Shown here: piece by piece, positions 46,373 through 58,355 of the stretch | Layout: every line of letters starts with the position of its first letter | Position numbering within the stretch: position 1 is the stretch's first letter | Program-made: the position numbers and the translations under genes | Notes under the pieces: model-generated | Seen by the model: only the letters and a program-made list of their open reading frames with translations | What the model was told of the DNA's origin: nothing | Databases searched by the model: none | DNA from: Strongylocentrotus droebachiensis | Lineage: Eukaryota; Echinodermata; Echinoidea; Camarodonta; Strongylocentrotidae | Assembly (NCBI GenBank): GCA_035222895.1 | Contig: JAVYIG010006815.1 | Span: forward strand, 1 to 64,000 | Length of the DNA stretch: 64,000 bases | Direction: 5' to 3'

Positions 46373-46837
46373 CTTTGCTACTGAAAAAAGCATCTGCAAT
46401 GCATCTCATTTCATACATTCAATTCATTCTCTCACTTTAATACTTTGGTGCAATTCGATTTTTGCACTCTCGCAAACAATACCTCCTGTTCATCCAAGCG
46501 TGAACACATTCCACCCAAAAATGGTACCAAATGATTCAGGATAAAACACTCTTTCATATGATGTATAATACTTCACTGTTCATAAATTATTTTTTAAATT
46601 ATTAGTAATTTCCTAGGTGTAAAGTTTTTTTTGACTCACACTGTATATCAATGCAGAAGTTTGAAGTGGTGAGATGTGTATTGTCGGTCGGCCGACAAGT
46701 TTTTTTTTTCCTACGAACTGTGACTTTTTATCCGCTGTGACGACTTCGAAAGTGACTACAACTACAATACTTGTATTTTCTAGAAGTTTACCTTTCCTAT
46801 AATATCAGCTAAAGAAATCAGAGGTTTAAAATTTTCG

Positions 46838-47905
46838 GGGAAACTAAATTCAAACAAGGATTAAGAGTCAACAACGGTACGACGAATCGTCTTCCTTTCT
46901 CTACATTTTGATAAAACGCCAAAAATTCCGCGCTTTGCGCGGGAGGGGAAAACTTCATTTAGACGAGTCAAGAACGGTACAACGAATCGTCTTCTTTTTC
47001 TAATAATTTAAGGAAACGTCTAAGCTTCCGCGATTCGCGCGGGAGGGGGAAAAACTGAATTCAGATAAGGATTAAGAGTCGAGAACAATACAACGAATCG
47101 TTTGCTTTCTCTTATAGATTAAGGAAACGTAAAAGCTTCAGCGCTTCGCGCGGGAGGAGGGAAACTGAATTTAGACAATTAGGGTTAAGAGTCGCGAACG
47201 GTACAACGAATCGTCTGCTTTCTCTAATAATTTAAGGAGACGTCAAAGCTTCCGCGCTTTGCGCACGAGGGGGGAACTGAATTCAGACAAATACGGCTTA
47301 TTAAGAGTCAAAAACGGTACAACGAATCGTCTGCTTTCTCTAAAGAATTAAGGAAGCGTCAAAGCTTCCGCGCTTCGCGCGAGTGGGGGGAGGGGGAAAC
47401 TATATTCAAATAAATAGGGCTTTAATAATAAGAGTCTAAAACGGTGCAACGAATTGTCTTCTTTCTATGATAATTAAATCAAACGTCTAAGCTTTTCGCG
47501 CTCTGCGCGGGAAGGGGGAAACTGAATTCAGACAAGGATCAAGAGACGAAAACGGTACAACGATTCGTTTGCTTTCTCTCATAATTTAAGGAAACGTAAA
47601 AGCTTCTGCGTTTCGCGCGGAAACTGAATTCAGACAAATAGGGCTTATTAAGAGTCGAAAACGGTACAACGAATCGTCTGATTTCTCTAATAATTTAAGG
47701 AAACGTCAAATCTTCTAGCGCAGGAGGGGGAGAACTGAATTCAGATAAGGATTAAGAGTCGAGAACAGTACACCGAATCGTCTGTTTTTTCTAATAAGAA
47801 ACTGAATTTAGACAAGGATTAACAGTCGAGAACGGTACAATAAATCGTCTTCTTTTCCTAATAGTTTAAGGAAACGTCTAAGCTTCCGCGCTTCGTGCGG
47901 GAGGC
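46838..47905. repeat. ~107-bp minisatellite, about ten units
   Basis: Repeating phrase: GACAAGGATTAAGAGTCGAG, AACGGTACAACGAATCGTC, TTTCTCTAATAATTTAAGGA, AACGTCAAAGCTTCCGCGC, then a GC hairpin CGCGCTTCGCGCGGGAGG. About ten AACGAATCG occurrences are spaced 98-130 bp apart, with unit-to-unit variation and one shortened unit. No gene overlaps. Confidence 0.92.
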
Positions 47906-48936
47906 CTATCACCCATACCCCCCTGATGAGCGCGCTCTTTAAGTGATTCGCTTGCTCACTAACGCCCTCCCTATAATAAGATACTAGCTCCGCGCCTGCA
48001 TTAATATATATAGCTGTGATGCTAACTAAGTTGATGAAATAATTCGTATATTTATGTCGTCGAGGAAAATGACCATTTGCGCACACGCAAGTATAGATAG
48101 TCCATAGGAAAAACAATTTAGCCTTCGGCCCCGGGTTTATACGGTTAAAAAAGCAGTCGATTTGATTTGGTGTCTGTTTTACGCGGTTACGTTATTCCCT
48201 ATGAAAAATATTAACATTCTGTTATCTTCTCTGAGATAACTCGCAAAGAAAGCTTCTGTAGTAAAGTAAGCTACAGAGCAAGTTGTCGGTATTGCCCTTA
48301 TCGCCAGCATTAACCCATCGTTTCAAGCAGAACAGAACTTTGTCTTGCATATTCCGCTTGATCGATTTCCCAAGCAACGGTCAACGAATTGGACGTAATA
48401 TTGAAGAAGGGTCAAATATTTACAGGACAGCGAAAGTCAAGGACAAGTATTTTTACCTAACCAACCGTATTATGTAGGCCTTTGGTTACATATTGATTTT
48501 GCTAAGTAAACAAACAAATCCACGTTTACTAGCTTGTATTATTCATAGGATTCTAATAGCGTAAAAGTGATAATAGCAAAATAAACATAGTATTATAATT
48601 TTAAAGAGGGAACGTTGCAAATATGTTTTGTAATTCTATGATCCGTTCACCATCCCAACCCTTCTGTGCTCACTGTAGACTTGTTTTGAGCGTCCTTTCC
48701 TTTATATTCATCTCCTTCTGTATATCTATCTCGTATGCTCTGTATCGTATACTCAAGGAAACATTATCCTCCCCACTTTAACAATTTCTTTCTCTCTTGT
48801 CGACCCCCCACCCCCCCCCCCCCGCCCCATCTGAAGTTTGTCGTAACAAGAAGATTTAGAGCTGACCCTCTCTTTCTTCTCTCCCCAATCGATTTAGAGA
48901 AACACTATATTTAATCTTTCCTAATTATTTCATATT
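47906..48936. other. Non-coding stretch
   Basis: A 102-codon minus frame at 47808-48116 begins in unique DNA and runs into the minisatellite; not a gene. C run at 48806-48823. Nothing else recognised. Confidence 0.45.
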
Positions 48937-50814
48937 AATTGCAATGACGACCTTCGTCATTGCCTTGTTTTCGTTCACATTCTGCCCCATTAATATTCTC
49001 CTTTTCCTCCTTTTCCTTATCCTTATCCTTATCGTCCAAAAATCCCATTCGTTTTGCACGTAGTGCTTGTTATTCCTAGTTAGGTGCTTTCCTCATGTCC
49101 TTTTCCTTTCAAATTTCATAGGCATAGTCTCTAACATCTCATCAAGGTCACTACATTCTTCGATTTTCGAAATCACTCATGCATGACCGTCCAGGCGCCA
49201 TTTTGTCCGTTTCTGGTCCATTTTAAAGGCCTTTCTTTCTTCCTTCCTATCTCCACTATCACAGATCCTACAAACTTCTAACAAATTCCTCTAGATAGTC
49301 TGAGAGATGTTCTTTCATCTGCGACACATGACTTGACCTTCAAAATGCCATCTTCATACTCGAAATTCAAATCTAAAACCGAATCCGTCAACAATCTCTC
49401 AAGTTCTTGAAAAATGGACCCCTAAATAATCTAAAACTGCCATAACTTTCTCATATAAATTCCGTTTTGTATTTAAATCTCACAGTATCTTTATCTCATA
49501 ATTGCACATAGCCATGCCAAATTTCACGCTCCAATTGCTTTGCACAACATAAATAGCGCCCTCTAAAGTTCTGGGAATTGGCTTTCAGTCTGTGGCCGTA
49601 TCTCCATAATGGCTTGGCAAACCCGTACCCTTTTTTGGATTTAGATACTTGAAGATATGCCCTTTCCAGCCATATACAAAATTATATACCCTATCACTGA
49701 CCAAATTTGAGAAAATTGCCCTCCAAATTCGCCATTTTCAAGAAAATTGAGAAATAACTTCAACTTGCTCTAAAATGGCGATCGTTATACCTACATCAAT
49801 GAAACTTTGCAGACATATGTATCCATATACGTGACAACTGTTTACCAAGTTTGGTAAAATTCGAATATGTCAGCGCAAAGTTATCGCCAAAAATGATGAA
49901 TTTACTATGCATTACGTAATAGCGCGTTTAATGCGTGCAATACATTGCGCGAAGATAACAATGGTGTCAAACTGACCGCAATGAAGTGCCCTTTCGAATG
50001 ATACCAAGTATAGTATATGTTCACACAGAAAATTGTGAATAAATCGCATTTGAACAAAGGTCACTACACGAATTCCGCCGAGTTTCCGCCCGAATCTAAC
50101 ACGTATCGTCTAAGACGTCATTTTTTCAGACTACTTTTCGCCCCCTAAACGTCCTTATTTTTCCTTGAAAATTTGCAGTGACATGCCGAGTTCCAATACG
50201 CAGGGCACCTCTTGGCCGGATTTCTGAAATTGGTCAAGGGGGCCATTTAAGACGCCATTTTGTCCTATACATCTATTTTACATCACGTGTTTCGATAGGA
50301 TTATCATAGAAAAAAAAAGAGTGATTTACAATAACAATTATGAAATTCTCTTTCTAATGATACCAAATACGGCCCATAAAGAGACGCAAAAAGAGAGAGA
50401 AAAAACAATTTAACTCCGGCCATAATACAGATCCTGCACGTTTTCCGCCCATTCATTACACGCATTGTCTATGGGGCATATCGGGTTCACGCTTTTGGCC
50501 CCCAGAACGAACTTGATTGCAATGTCAAACATGCACCAAATCCCATTGGTTTGTGCACGCAGTGCTTGCGAGCCCTTTCTAGGTTCTTTCCCCTATCCCA
50601 ATTTCTTTCAAACTTCGTAGGCATAGTACCATCCCATCAAGGTCACTGTTGATGCCTTTCTTTCGCCCTACCTATCTCCAATATCACAGAAGCTACAGAC
50701 TTCGTGCAAATTGCTCTGGATAGTCCGAGAGAAGCTCTTTCGTTTGACACGTAGAAACACGGCGTCATTGCACGCACATCGTTCTGACACGATTGCATTT
50801 CTAGTTACACTCTC
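48937..50814 (+). repeat. Helitron-like unit A
   Basis: About 1878 bp from the first 5' hairpin to CTAG. Similar to units B and C along its whole length, with small differences and indels. Confidence 0.8.
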
Positions 50815-52709
50815 CTTGCAATGACGACCTTCGTCATTGCCTTGTTTTCGTTCTCATTATTAATTGCAATGACGAACCTTCGTCATTGCCTTGTTTTCGT
50901 TCACATTCTGCCCCATTAATATTCTCCTTTTCCTCCTTTTCCTCCTTATCGTCCGGAAATCGCATTCGTTTTGCACGTAGTGTTTGTGATTCCTAGTTAG
51001 GTGCTTTCCTCATGTCCTTTTCCTTTCAAATTTCATAGGCATAGTCTCTAACATCTCATCAAGGTCACTACATTCTTCGATTTTGGAAATCACTCATGCA
51101 TGACCGTCCAGGCGCCATTTTGTCTGTTTCTGGTCCATTTTAAGGCCTTTATATCTTCCTTCCTATCTCCACTATCCTAGATCCTACAAACTTCTAACAA
51201 ATTCCTCTAGATAGTCTGAGAGATGTTCTTTCATCTGCGACGTATGACTCGACTTTCAAAATGCCATCTTCATACTCGAAATTCAAATCTAAAACCGACT
51301 CCGTCAAAAATCTCTCAAGTTCTTGAAAAATGGACCCCTAAATAATCTAAAACTGCCATAACTTTCTCATATAAATTCCGTTTTGTATTTAAATCTCACA
51401 GTATCTTTATCTCATAATTGCACATAGCCATGCCAAATTTCACGCTCCAATGGCTTTGCACAACATAAATAGCGCCCTCTAAAGTTCTGGGAATTGGCTT
51501 TCTCTCTGTGGCCGTATCTCCATAATGGCTTGGCAAACCCGTACCCTTTTTTGGATTTAGATACTTGAAGATATGCCCTTTCCAGCCATATACAAAATTA
51601 TATACCCTATCACTGACCAAATTTGAGAAAATTGCCCTCCAAATTCGCCATTTTCAAGAAAATTCCGAAATAACTTCAACTTGCTCTAAAATGGCGATCT
51701 TTATACCTACATCAATGAAACTTGGCAGACATATGTATCTATATACGTGACAACTGTCTGCCAAGTTTGGTAAATTTTAATAACGTCAGCGCAAAGTTAT
51801 CGCCAAGAATGATGAATTTGCTATGCATTACGTAATAGCGCCTTTAATGCGTGCAGTACATTGCGTGCAGATGAAAATGGTGTCAAACTGACCGCAATGA
51901 AGTGCCCTTTCGAATGATACCAAGTATGGTATATGTTTACACAGAAAATTGTGAGTAAATCGCATTTGAACAAGGGTCACTATACGAATTCCGCCCGATT
52001 ATAACACTTATCGGCCATGACGTCATTTTTTCAGACTACTTTTCGCCCCCTAAACATCCTTTTTTTTCCTTGAAAATTTGCAATGACATTCCGAGATGCA
52101 ATACGCAGGGCACCTCTTGGCCGGATTTTTGAAATTGGTCAAGGGGGCCATTTAAGACGCCATTTTGTCCTATACATCTATTTTACATCACGTGTTTCGA
52201 TAGGATTATCATAGAAAAAAAGAGAGTGGTTTACAATAACAACCATGAAATTCTCTTTCTAATGATACCAAATACGGCCCATAAAGAGACGTAAAGAGAG
52301 AGAGAAAAAACAATTTAACTCCGGCCATAATACAGATCCTGCACGTTTTCCGCCCATTCATTACACGCATTGTCTATGGGGCATATCGGGTTCACGCTTT
52401 TGGCCCCCAGAACGAACTTGATTGCAATGTCAAACATGCACCAAATCCCATTGGTTTGTGCACGCAGTGCTTGCGAGCCCTTTCTAGGTTCTTTCCCCTA
52501 TCCCAATTTCTTTCAAACTTCGTAGGCATAGTACCATCCCATCAAGGTCACTGTTGATGCCTTTCTTTCGCCCTACCTATCTCCAATATCACAGAAGCTA
52601 CAGACTTCGTGCAAATTGCTCTGGATAGTCCGAGAGAAGCTCTTTCGTTTGACACGTAGAAACACGGCGTCATTGCACGCACATCGTTCTGACACGATTG
52701 CATTTCTAG
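50815..52709 (+). repeat. Helitron-like unit B with two 5' hairpins
   Basis: Starts with two successive 5' hairpin motifs (50820-50840 and 50869-50890), the second lengthened by one base pair (CAATGACGAA/TTCGTCATTG). A 74-codon minus frame at 51396-51620 recurs with substitutions in unit C (53173-53397) but has no recognisable domain. Confidence 0.8.
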
Positions 52710-54517
52710 TATTCTTACTTCTTCTTATCGTCCGAAAATCCCATTCGTTTTGCACGTAGTGCTTGTCATCACTAATTATGCCCTTTCCTCATGTCCGTTT
52801 CCTTTCAAATTTCATAGGCATAATCTTTAACATCTCATCAAGGTCACTACATTCTTCGATTCTCGAAATCCCTCATGCATAACCGTCCAGGCGCCATTTT
52901 GTCCGTTCTGGTCAATTTTAAGGCCTTTCTTTTTTCCTTCCTATCTCCACTATCCTAGATCCTACAAACTTCTAACAAATTCCTCTTGATAGTCTAAGAG
53001 ATGGTCCTTATCGGCGACGTATCACTTGACCTTGAAAATGCCATCTTCGTACTCAAAATTCGAATCAGAAACCGACTCCGTCAAAAATCTCTCAAATTCT
53101 TGAAAAATGGACCCCTAAATAATCTAAAACTGCCATAACTTTCTTATATAAATTTTGTTTTGTATTTAAATTTCACAGTATCTTTATCTCATAATTGCAC
53201 ATAGCCATGCCAAATTTCACGCTCCAATGGCAATGCCAAACATAAATAGCGCCCTCTAAAGTTCTGGGAATTGGCTTTCTTTCTGTGGCCGTATCTCCAT
53301 TATGGCTTGGCAGACCCGTACCCTTTTTTGGATTTAGATACTTGAAGATATGCCCTTTCCAGCCATATACAAATTTATATACCCTATCGCTGACCAAATT
53401 TGAGAAAATTGCCCTCCAAATTCGCCATTTTCAAGAAAATTGTGAAATAACTTCAACTTGCTCTAAAATTACGATCCTTAGACGAACGTCAATGAAACTT
53501 GGCAGACACATGTATTCATATACGTGACAACTGTTCGCAAAGTTTGGTAAAATTCTATTATGTCAGCGCAAAGTTATCGCCAAAAATGATGTATTTACTA
53601 TGCTTTACGTAATAGCGCGTGTAATGCGTGCAATACATTGCGCGCAGATGACAATGGTGTTTAACTGACCGCAATGAAGTGCCCTTTCGAATGATACCAA
53701 GTATGGTATATGTTCACACAGAAAATTGTGAGTAAATCGCATTTGAACAAGAGTCACTATACGAATTCCGCCGAGTTTCCGCCCGATTATAACACTTATC
53801 GGCCATGGCGTCATTTTTTTCAGACTGCTTTTCGCCCCCTAAACATCCTTCTTTTTCCTTTAAAATTTGCAGTGACATTCCAAGTTGCAATACGCAGGGC
53901 ACCTCAAGGCCGGATTTTTTTAATTGGTCAGGAGGGCCATTTAAGACGCCATTTTGTCCTATAAATCTATTTTACATCACATGTTCCAAAAGGATTATCA
54001 TAGAAAAAAGAGAGTGGTTAACAATAACAACCATGAAATTCTCTTTCTAATGATACCAAATACGGCCCATAAAGAGACATAAAGAGAGAGAGAAAAAACA
54101 ATTTAACTCCCGTCATAATACAGATCCTGTACGTTTTCCGCCCATGCATTTACACGCATTGTCTATGGGGCATATCGGGTTGACGCTTTTGGCCCCCAGA
54201 ACGATCTTTATTGCAATGACGAACATGCACCAACTCCCATTGGTTTTTGCACGCAGTGCTTGCGAGCCCTTTCTAGGTTCTTTCCCCTATCCCAATTTCT
54301 TTCAAACTTCGTAGGCGTAGTCACTACCATCCCATCAAGGTCACTGTTAGGGTCTATCTTTCGCCCTACCTTTCGCCCTACCTATCTCCAGTATCACAGA
54401 AGCTACAGACTTCGTACAAATTGCTCTGGATAGTCCAAGAGAAGCTCTTTCGTTTGACACACTGTAGGAACAGGGCGTCATTGCACGCACATCGTTGTGA
54501 CACGATTGCATTTCTAG
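52710..54517 (+). repeat. Helitron-like unit C without 5' hairpin
   Basis: About 1808 bp. Runs directly from the CTAG of unit B without the CAATGACGA hairpin. Has additional small changes, including a partial repeat of TTTCGCCCTACC near 54359. Confidence 0.8.
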
Positions 54518-54841
54518 TTTCATTCTCCTTTCGTTTTATGTCTCTCTTTTCCTGCTTTCTCAAACAAATTATTGCTATCCTTCTGTCTTTGATTCAAAAT
54601 GTTTTCCTCCTTTCCAGAATCTCTATTCAATGTTCTCCACCATATCCAACACCATTGTCCTACAATCATTAACTCACTTTCATCAGCACTTGAACTAAAG
54701 CATAACCGTCGCCATGTTGACACCACGTAATACTAAGTCACTACTCTCACCATAGTAATATTACTATACCATTACTCATCTATACTATTTCTCATTCACC
54801 ATCATCATTATCGCAACAACAGTGGTATCAGTCACGACCAG
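54518..54841. other. Non-coding stretch
   Basis: Short flank between the array and the next element; no gene or repeat recognised. Confidence 0.4.
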
Positions 54842-54843
54842 TA

Positions 54844-55162
54844 CACTGTGAAAAGGTTGGGCAATATTTTCCAACACTTTGCCAATAGTCAACCCAACCA
54901 TCTATAGGGCAATATTTTCGTATTTTGCCCAACAGTTGGTCAAGATTTTCCCAACAAGTGGGCTACCGTAGTCGGGCAGTTGAATGGTCATATCTTTGCC
55001 CAAATTTTAGTCGAAATACGAAACAATTATGCACGTGTGAAGTAGGGTACTTACGTTTAACAATACCAATGGGTAAAATATTGCCCAATAGATGGTTGGG
55101 TTGACTATTGGCACAACGTTGGGCAAAGTGTTGAAAACATATTGCCCAACCTTTTCACAGTG
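54844..55162. mobile_element. TA-flanked foldback MITE (Tc1/mariner-like target)
   Basis: Terminal inverted repeats start CACTGTGAAAAGGTTGGGCA and continue for about 85 bp with indels. TA lies outside each end (54842-54843 and 55163-55164). The interior repeats TTGGGCAA in both orientations. No coding sequence. Confidence 0.87.
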
Positions 55163-55164
55163 TA

Positions 55165-55835
55165 GTAAGTTTCCACTACCAAGAGAAATGTAGTTTGTTG
55201 CTATTGAAATTAACGTCCATAGGCATAGGGAGCAATTATTTTACCAAAGAATATAATTACAGACAAGCAAACAAAAATAGTATCACTGCCACGAGTCTGG
55301 CGTCATTATTCAATCTTTTAATCGTCGGATCTCCGAAATATTAGTGACACGTGTTGGGTAAGCGCCCCGCCCCCACTCCCTTGATGGACATGCTCGACAA
55401 TAGCAACAAAACGTCATTTTGTATGATAGGGGAAACCGATATTGGTTCTTTGATTCATACTTTCTTAATAACAGTACACGTCCACAGAGAACATGTGCAT
55501 AACAAATATTTTACTTAAAATAGGAAACAGTTATTTGTGCAGTGTATTTTGTTACATAAAGTAATTTAAACATTAGTTTGTTGTGCATTCTACATTCGCA
55601 AACAATACATGAACTTTTGCATTTTATTGAAAATACAGACACACATCTGAGATCGTATGAATATTACTGTACATCACATTTATTTCACATTTTGGAGAAC
55701 AAAATGAGCTATGCTTTAGAATGAACTGGAGGAACAATGAAAACTACCATTGTTCAAAACTTGAGATTAGTTTCGTGGTTTCGGGATAGACCATATACTA
55801 CTGGTTTTCGTTTAGGACATTGTGCAAAAGGCTAC
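55165..55835. other. Non-coding stretch
   Basis: AT-rich, no gene or repeat recognised. Confidence 0.4.
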
Positions 55836-56145
55836 AGCCCACGAGACCGACAGTACACCAGACCGAAAGCTCAGAAGACCGACAACCCATGAGACCGAAA
55901 AAGCTAGCACTCTTGGCCTTCTGACAATATTTTTGAGAGTTCACATGACCGACGGCTTACGGGATCGACACATTTGTTTTTCTTTATGTGTACCTTTGTT
56001 TTGTCGGTCTTTTGGCATGTCTGTCTCGTTGCCCGTCATTTTTGCAGAATTTGTCACGTTTCTACATTTCTAAATTACTTGATCAATATATTTGTGTTAT
56101 TTCGGTCTCGTGTGATGACGGTCTTATGGGCTATCAGTCAACTGG
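55836..56145. repeat. GACCG-rich repeat related to 13621-14098
   Basis: Recurring GAGACCGACAG, GAAGACCGACAAC, CGGTCTCGTGTG and GACGGTCTTATGGGC. The vocabulary and the inverted arrangement are those of the 253-bp repeat, but colinear alignment is weak by eye. Confidence 0.55.
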
Positions 56146-56654
56146 GATGAACTCGTGCAAAAAAATGAAATTTGCCGAAAATTTCCAACACGGCCCCTCT
56201 CTTTATTTCTAATTACTTTTGGTCCGTCAGATTTGTACCAGATATAATATTGAGGTTTATTATCATTTGTAACCGGTTGTAAAGAGATGAAATGTTTACC
56301 CATTGTTGTAATCAAAATAAAAGGAAATCTGTTCACAATAATTGAGAAATAATTTGAAAAATCCACGTTTTCGAATAAGAAATTTCCATTCAAGGTTCAA
56401 CGTAAATAACAAAATTAAATACACTGTTTGAAGCTAAATGAGAAGGTCAATCCTAACATAAGACAACTACCCTTATTTATATCATCCTTGAATAATTATT
56501 TGTTGTATCTGGATTACCAACTATCGTTAAAACATGGTGAATTAAAGTCCCTATATGCGTCATCAAAGAGGTTTGGAAATTGTTGACTTGTTAAATATTG
56601 CAGTATACAGTGCATAATAAATACATAATCCCAATCCTACAAGGTACTCATTTA

Positions 56655-56765
56655 CCAGGGTCACCTGGATCGAATGTGGCTGATAATCAAGTGCTTTTTA
56701 CAGGACATTTTAATTCCCGATTTTGCGATGTCCGGTCAGGTGTTTAATCCACTAGACCACACCAT
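56655..56765 (-). repeat. Possible tRNA-derived SINE remnant
   Basis: Minus strand: GTGTGGTCTAGTGGATTAA fits a tRNA A box, and ATTCGATCC about 75 bases on resembles a degenerate B box. Spacing is long, so this is at best an inserted or decayed SINE head. Confidence 0.4.
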
Positions 56766-56879
56766 CTGTATCAAGAATACGGGATGGGAAATGACCCAAC
56801 TGCATGATAACTACCCCTAGACAAGTAACCCGTATGAAAGAAGTTACCCATGTTATTCTGTCGCTAGTATGTATATCAG

Positions 56880-56985
56880 TAGTAAATGTCCGGGTTATAA
56901 CCGTCCGGTGGTAAATGTCCGGGCAGTAATCGTCCGGTGGTAGTTGTCCGAGTAGTAAAAGTCCGGTATTTTAGTTGTCCTATAG
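56880..56985. repeat. Short GTCCGG minisatellite
   Basis: About six units of roughly 16 bp: GTAAATGTCCGGG, GTAATCGTCCGGTG, GTAGTTGTCCGAG, GTAAAAGTCCGGT, alternating TGTCCGG and CGTCCGG. Confidence 0.8.
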
Positions 56986-56989
56986 CACA

Positions 56990-57960
56990 CTGTTGCCCAT
57001 TAAGTTTTAACAATTTTGTAAAGCTCTTCAAAGAATAATTGTTACTCTATTGTTTATTATTGATAGAAAAGGTTTACTAATGTACAACTGATTTTGTTAA
57101 TGTGTTTAACTTCTCACAGTTGCATTTTTAGTAATCAAGCTACTGTATTAACAATGTGAATGTGTATTCAAGGTTATAATATGATGGCAATGAATGATTG
57201 AACGTAGGAATGAATGAACGGTTTAATTTAATTTTATTTGGTATATTGCTCTTATCCTGTGTTATCTGGATTCCTTCTTGATCAACACCAATGTTGCTTG
57301 TAGTCATGTTTTTCTTGTAAAACAGTGAATGATCTTATTATCCCGAATGAAAATGCTTGAATGAATAACTGAATCCATTTAAGAAATAAATAATGTCTTC
57401 TTAGAACCAAATTTATCAAATTATATGATTCTTTAAATTGATCAATACAAAATATTATTCCAACATTATGGGCAACAGTTTCAGGTTGGTAAGTGTCTGA
57501 GATAATAGTCACGGGTAGTTCTAGCCTCTGTCATGTGGCCTATTAACATGCACAAGTGTACAGCGGGTGTAGTTGAGTTTTATATTTAGTAGTAATTATA
57601 CCTTTTTCAAATAGATAAATTCAATATACATATATTTTTAGAAACAGGATATTCAAACATAAGAGGTGCATGGAAAAACGTAATCGGCCTTTAATATACA
57701 AAGGATTTTAAATGCATTGGTTAGCCTCTGAAAGTGTGCAAGAACCCCTACCCGAGACTTGATTCATTCTTCGAAAGTTAATTATTATAGTTGAGAATAT
57801 AAAACACAATGTGGCTTTGCGAGAAAGAAATCTCAATATATCATGAAGAAAATCGCATTTGTTTTTGAAAAGTGCCGATACATTCGATAATTGTCCATGT
57901 TTTTACTTAATTGTGTAGACATTAAAAAGTGAATGCTAAATATATTACTCATTGCGGATA
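56990..57960. other. Non-coding AT-rich stretch
   Basis: No gene or repeat recognised. Confidence 0.4.
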
Positions 57961-58030
57961 TAGTATCGAAAATAATATCGCTAGTGATATTCGTTTGTCT
58001 CGCAATGTGGTCAATAAGGAATCTAAAAGT

Positions 58031-58071
58031 TCACGACGTTTCGTGCGCATCTGCAACACTTCGTCTGGTGA
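58031..58071 (-). ncRNA. Degenerate hammerhead-ribozyme-like motif, left arm
   Basis: Same 41-base sequence as 58248-58288 on the opposite strand. Elements in order: TCAC, CAGACGA (consensus CUGANGA with the U changed), a GTG..CAC stem, GAAA, ACGT-type minimal stem III ending in GTC, and GTGA. The changed core base would be expected to abolish cleavage. Confidence 0.4.
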
Positions 58072-58247
58072 TAATAACTATTGTAAGCAAGGGTCTTTTA
58101 TACTCCAGCGGCCTGGTGATTGGTCGATCACCGTGTGCGTCGACCAATAGGCATTGTGCGTTATTGTTCTAATTATCGATCGAATTATGGACCGCTCCGC
58201 CGGTCCTCCCGTAGAGTATAAAAGACCCTTGCTTACAGTAGTTATTA

Positions 58248-58288
58248 TCACCAGACGAAGTGTTGCAGATGCGCACGAAACGTCGTGA
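58248..58288 (+). ncRNA. Degenerate hammerhead-ribozyme-like motif, right arm
   Basis: Stem I TCAC (58248-58251) pairs with GTGA (58285-58288). The core CAGACGA (5852-58 of this block, 58252-58258) is followed by a stem-loop closing GTG/CAC. GAAACGTC at 58277-58284 then supplies the conserved GAAA and a 2-bp stem III with cleavage-site C. This order matches the minimal type I hammerheads known from Penelope-like elements. The U-to-A change in the core makes it degenerate. Confidence 0.42.
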
Positions 58289-58355
58289 ACTTTTAGATTC
58301 CTTATTGACCACATTGCGAGACAAACGAATATCACTAGCGATATTATTTTCGATA

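Larger units (their letters stand above)
45224..46643 (+). mobile_element. Defective mariner-type transposon with ~200-bp TIRs
   Basis: Ends CAGTGTGAGTCAAAAAAAAC in inverted orientation, with TA outside each (45222-45223 and 46644-46645). The inverted match extends about 200 bp, through GTTCACGCTTGGAT and TTTGCGAGAGTGCAAAAATC, at roughly 85 percent identity by eye. The 1420-bp body encodes only the C-terminal part of a transposase; the N-terminal half is replaced by (CA)n, so the copy cannot move on its own. Confidence 0.92.
48937..54517 (+). mobile_element. Three-unit tandem array of a second Helitron-like element
   Basis: Three ~1.8-kb units each end TGCATTTCTAG followed by T (CTAG at 50811-50814, 52706-52709, 54514-54517). 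Seven bases upstream of each CTAG is a short inverted repeat ATCGT/ACGAT. Units 1 and 2 begin near a perfect hairpin CAATGACGA/TCGTCATTG. The inverted string CGTCATTGCA lies just before the 3' hairpin. CTAG-T, hairpin and 7-base spacer match Helitron 3' ends; the exact 5' terminus is uncertain. No Rep/helicase frame is present. Confidence 0.72.
57964..58355. repeat. Near-perfect palindrome, 142-bp arms
   Basis: Arms 57964-58105 and 58214-58355 are reverse complements with one difference seen. The 108-bp centre includes a nested perfect hairpin ATTGGTCGA/TCGACCAAT. Each arm contains one hammerhead-like motif, oriented outward from the centre. Open frames on both strands are mirror readings of the arms. 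It could be two inverted partial terminal repeats of a Penelope-like element. Confidence 0.88.

Noticed and set aside
51396..51620. 74-codon minus frame repeated at 53173-53397
   Set aside because: The repetition follows from duplication of the whole Helitron-like unit; the frame is not open in unit A and has no domain.
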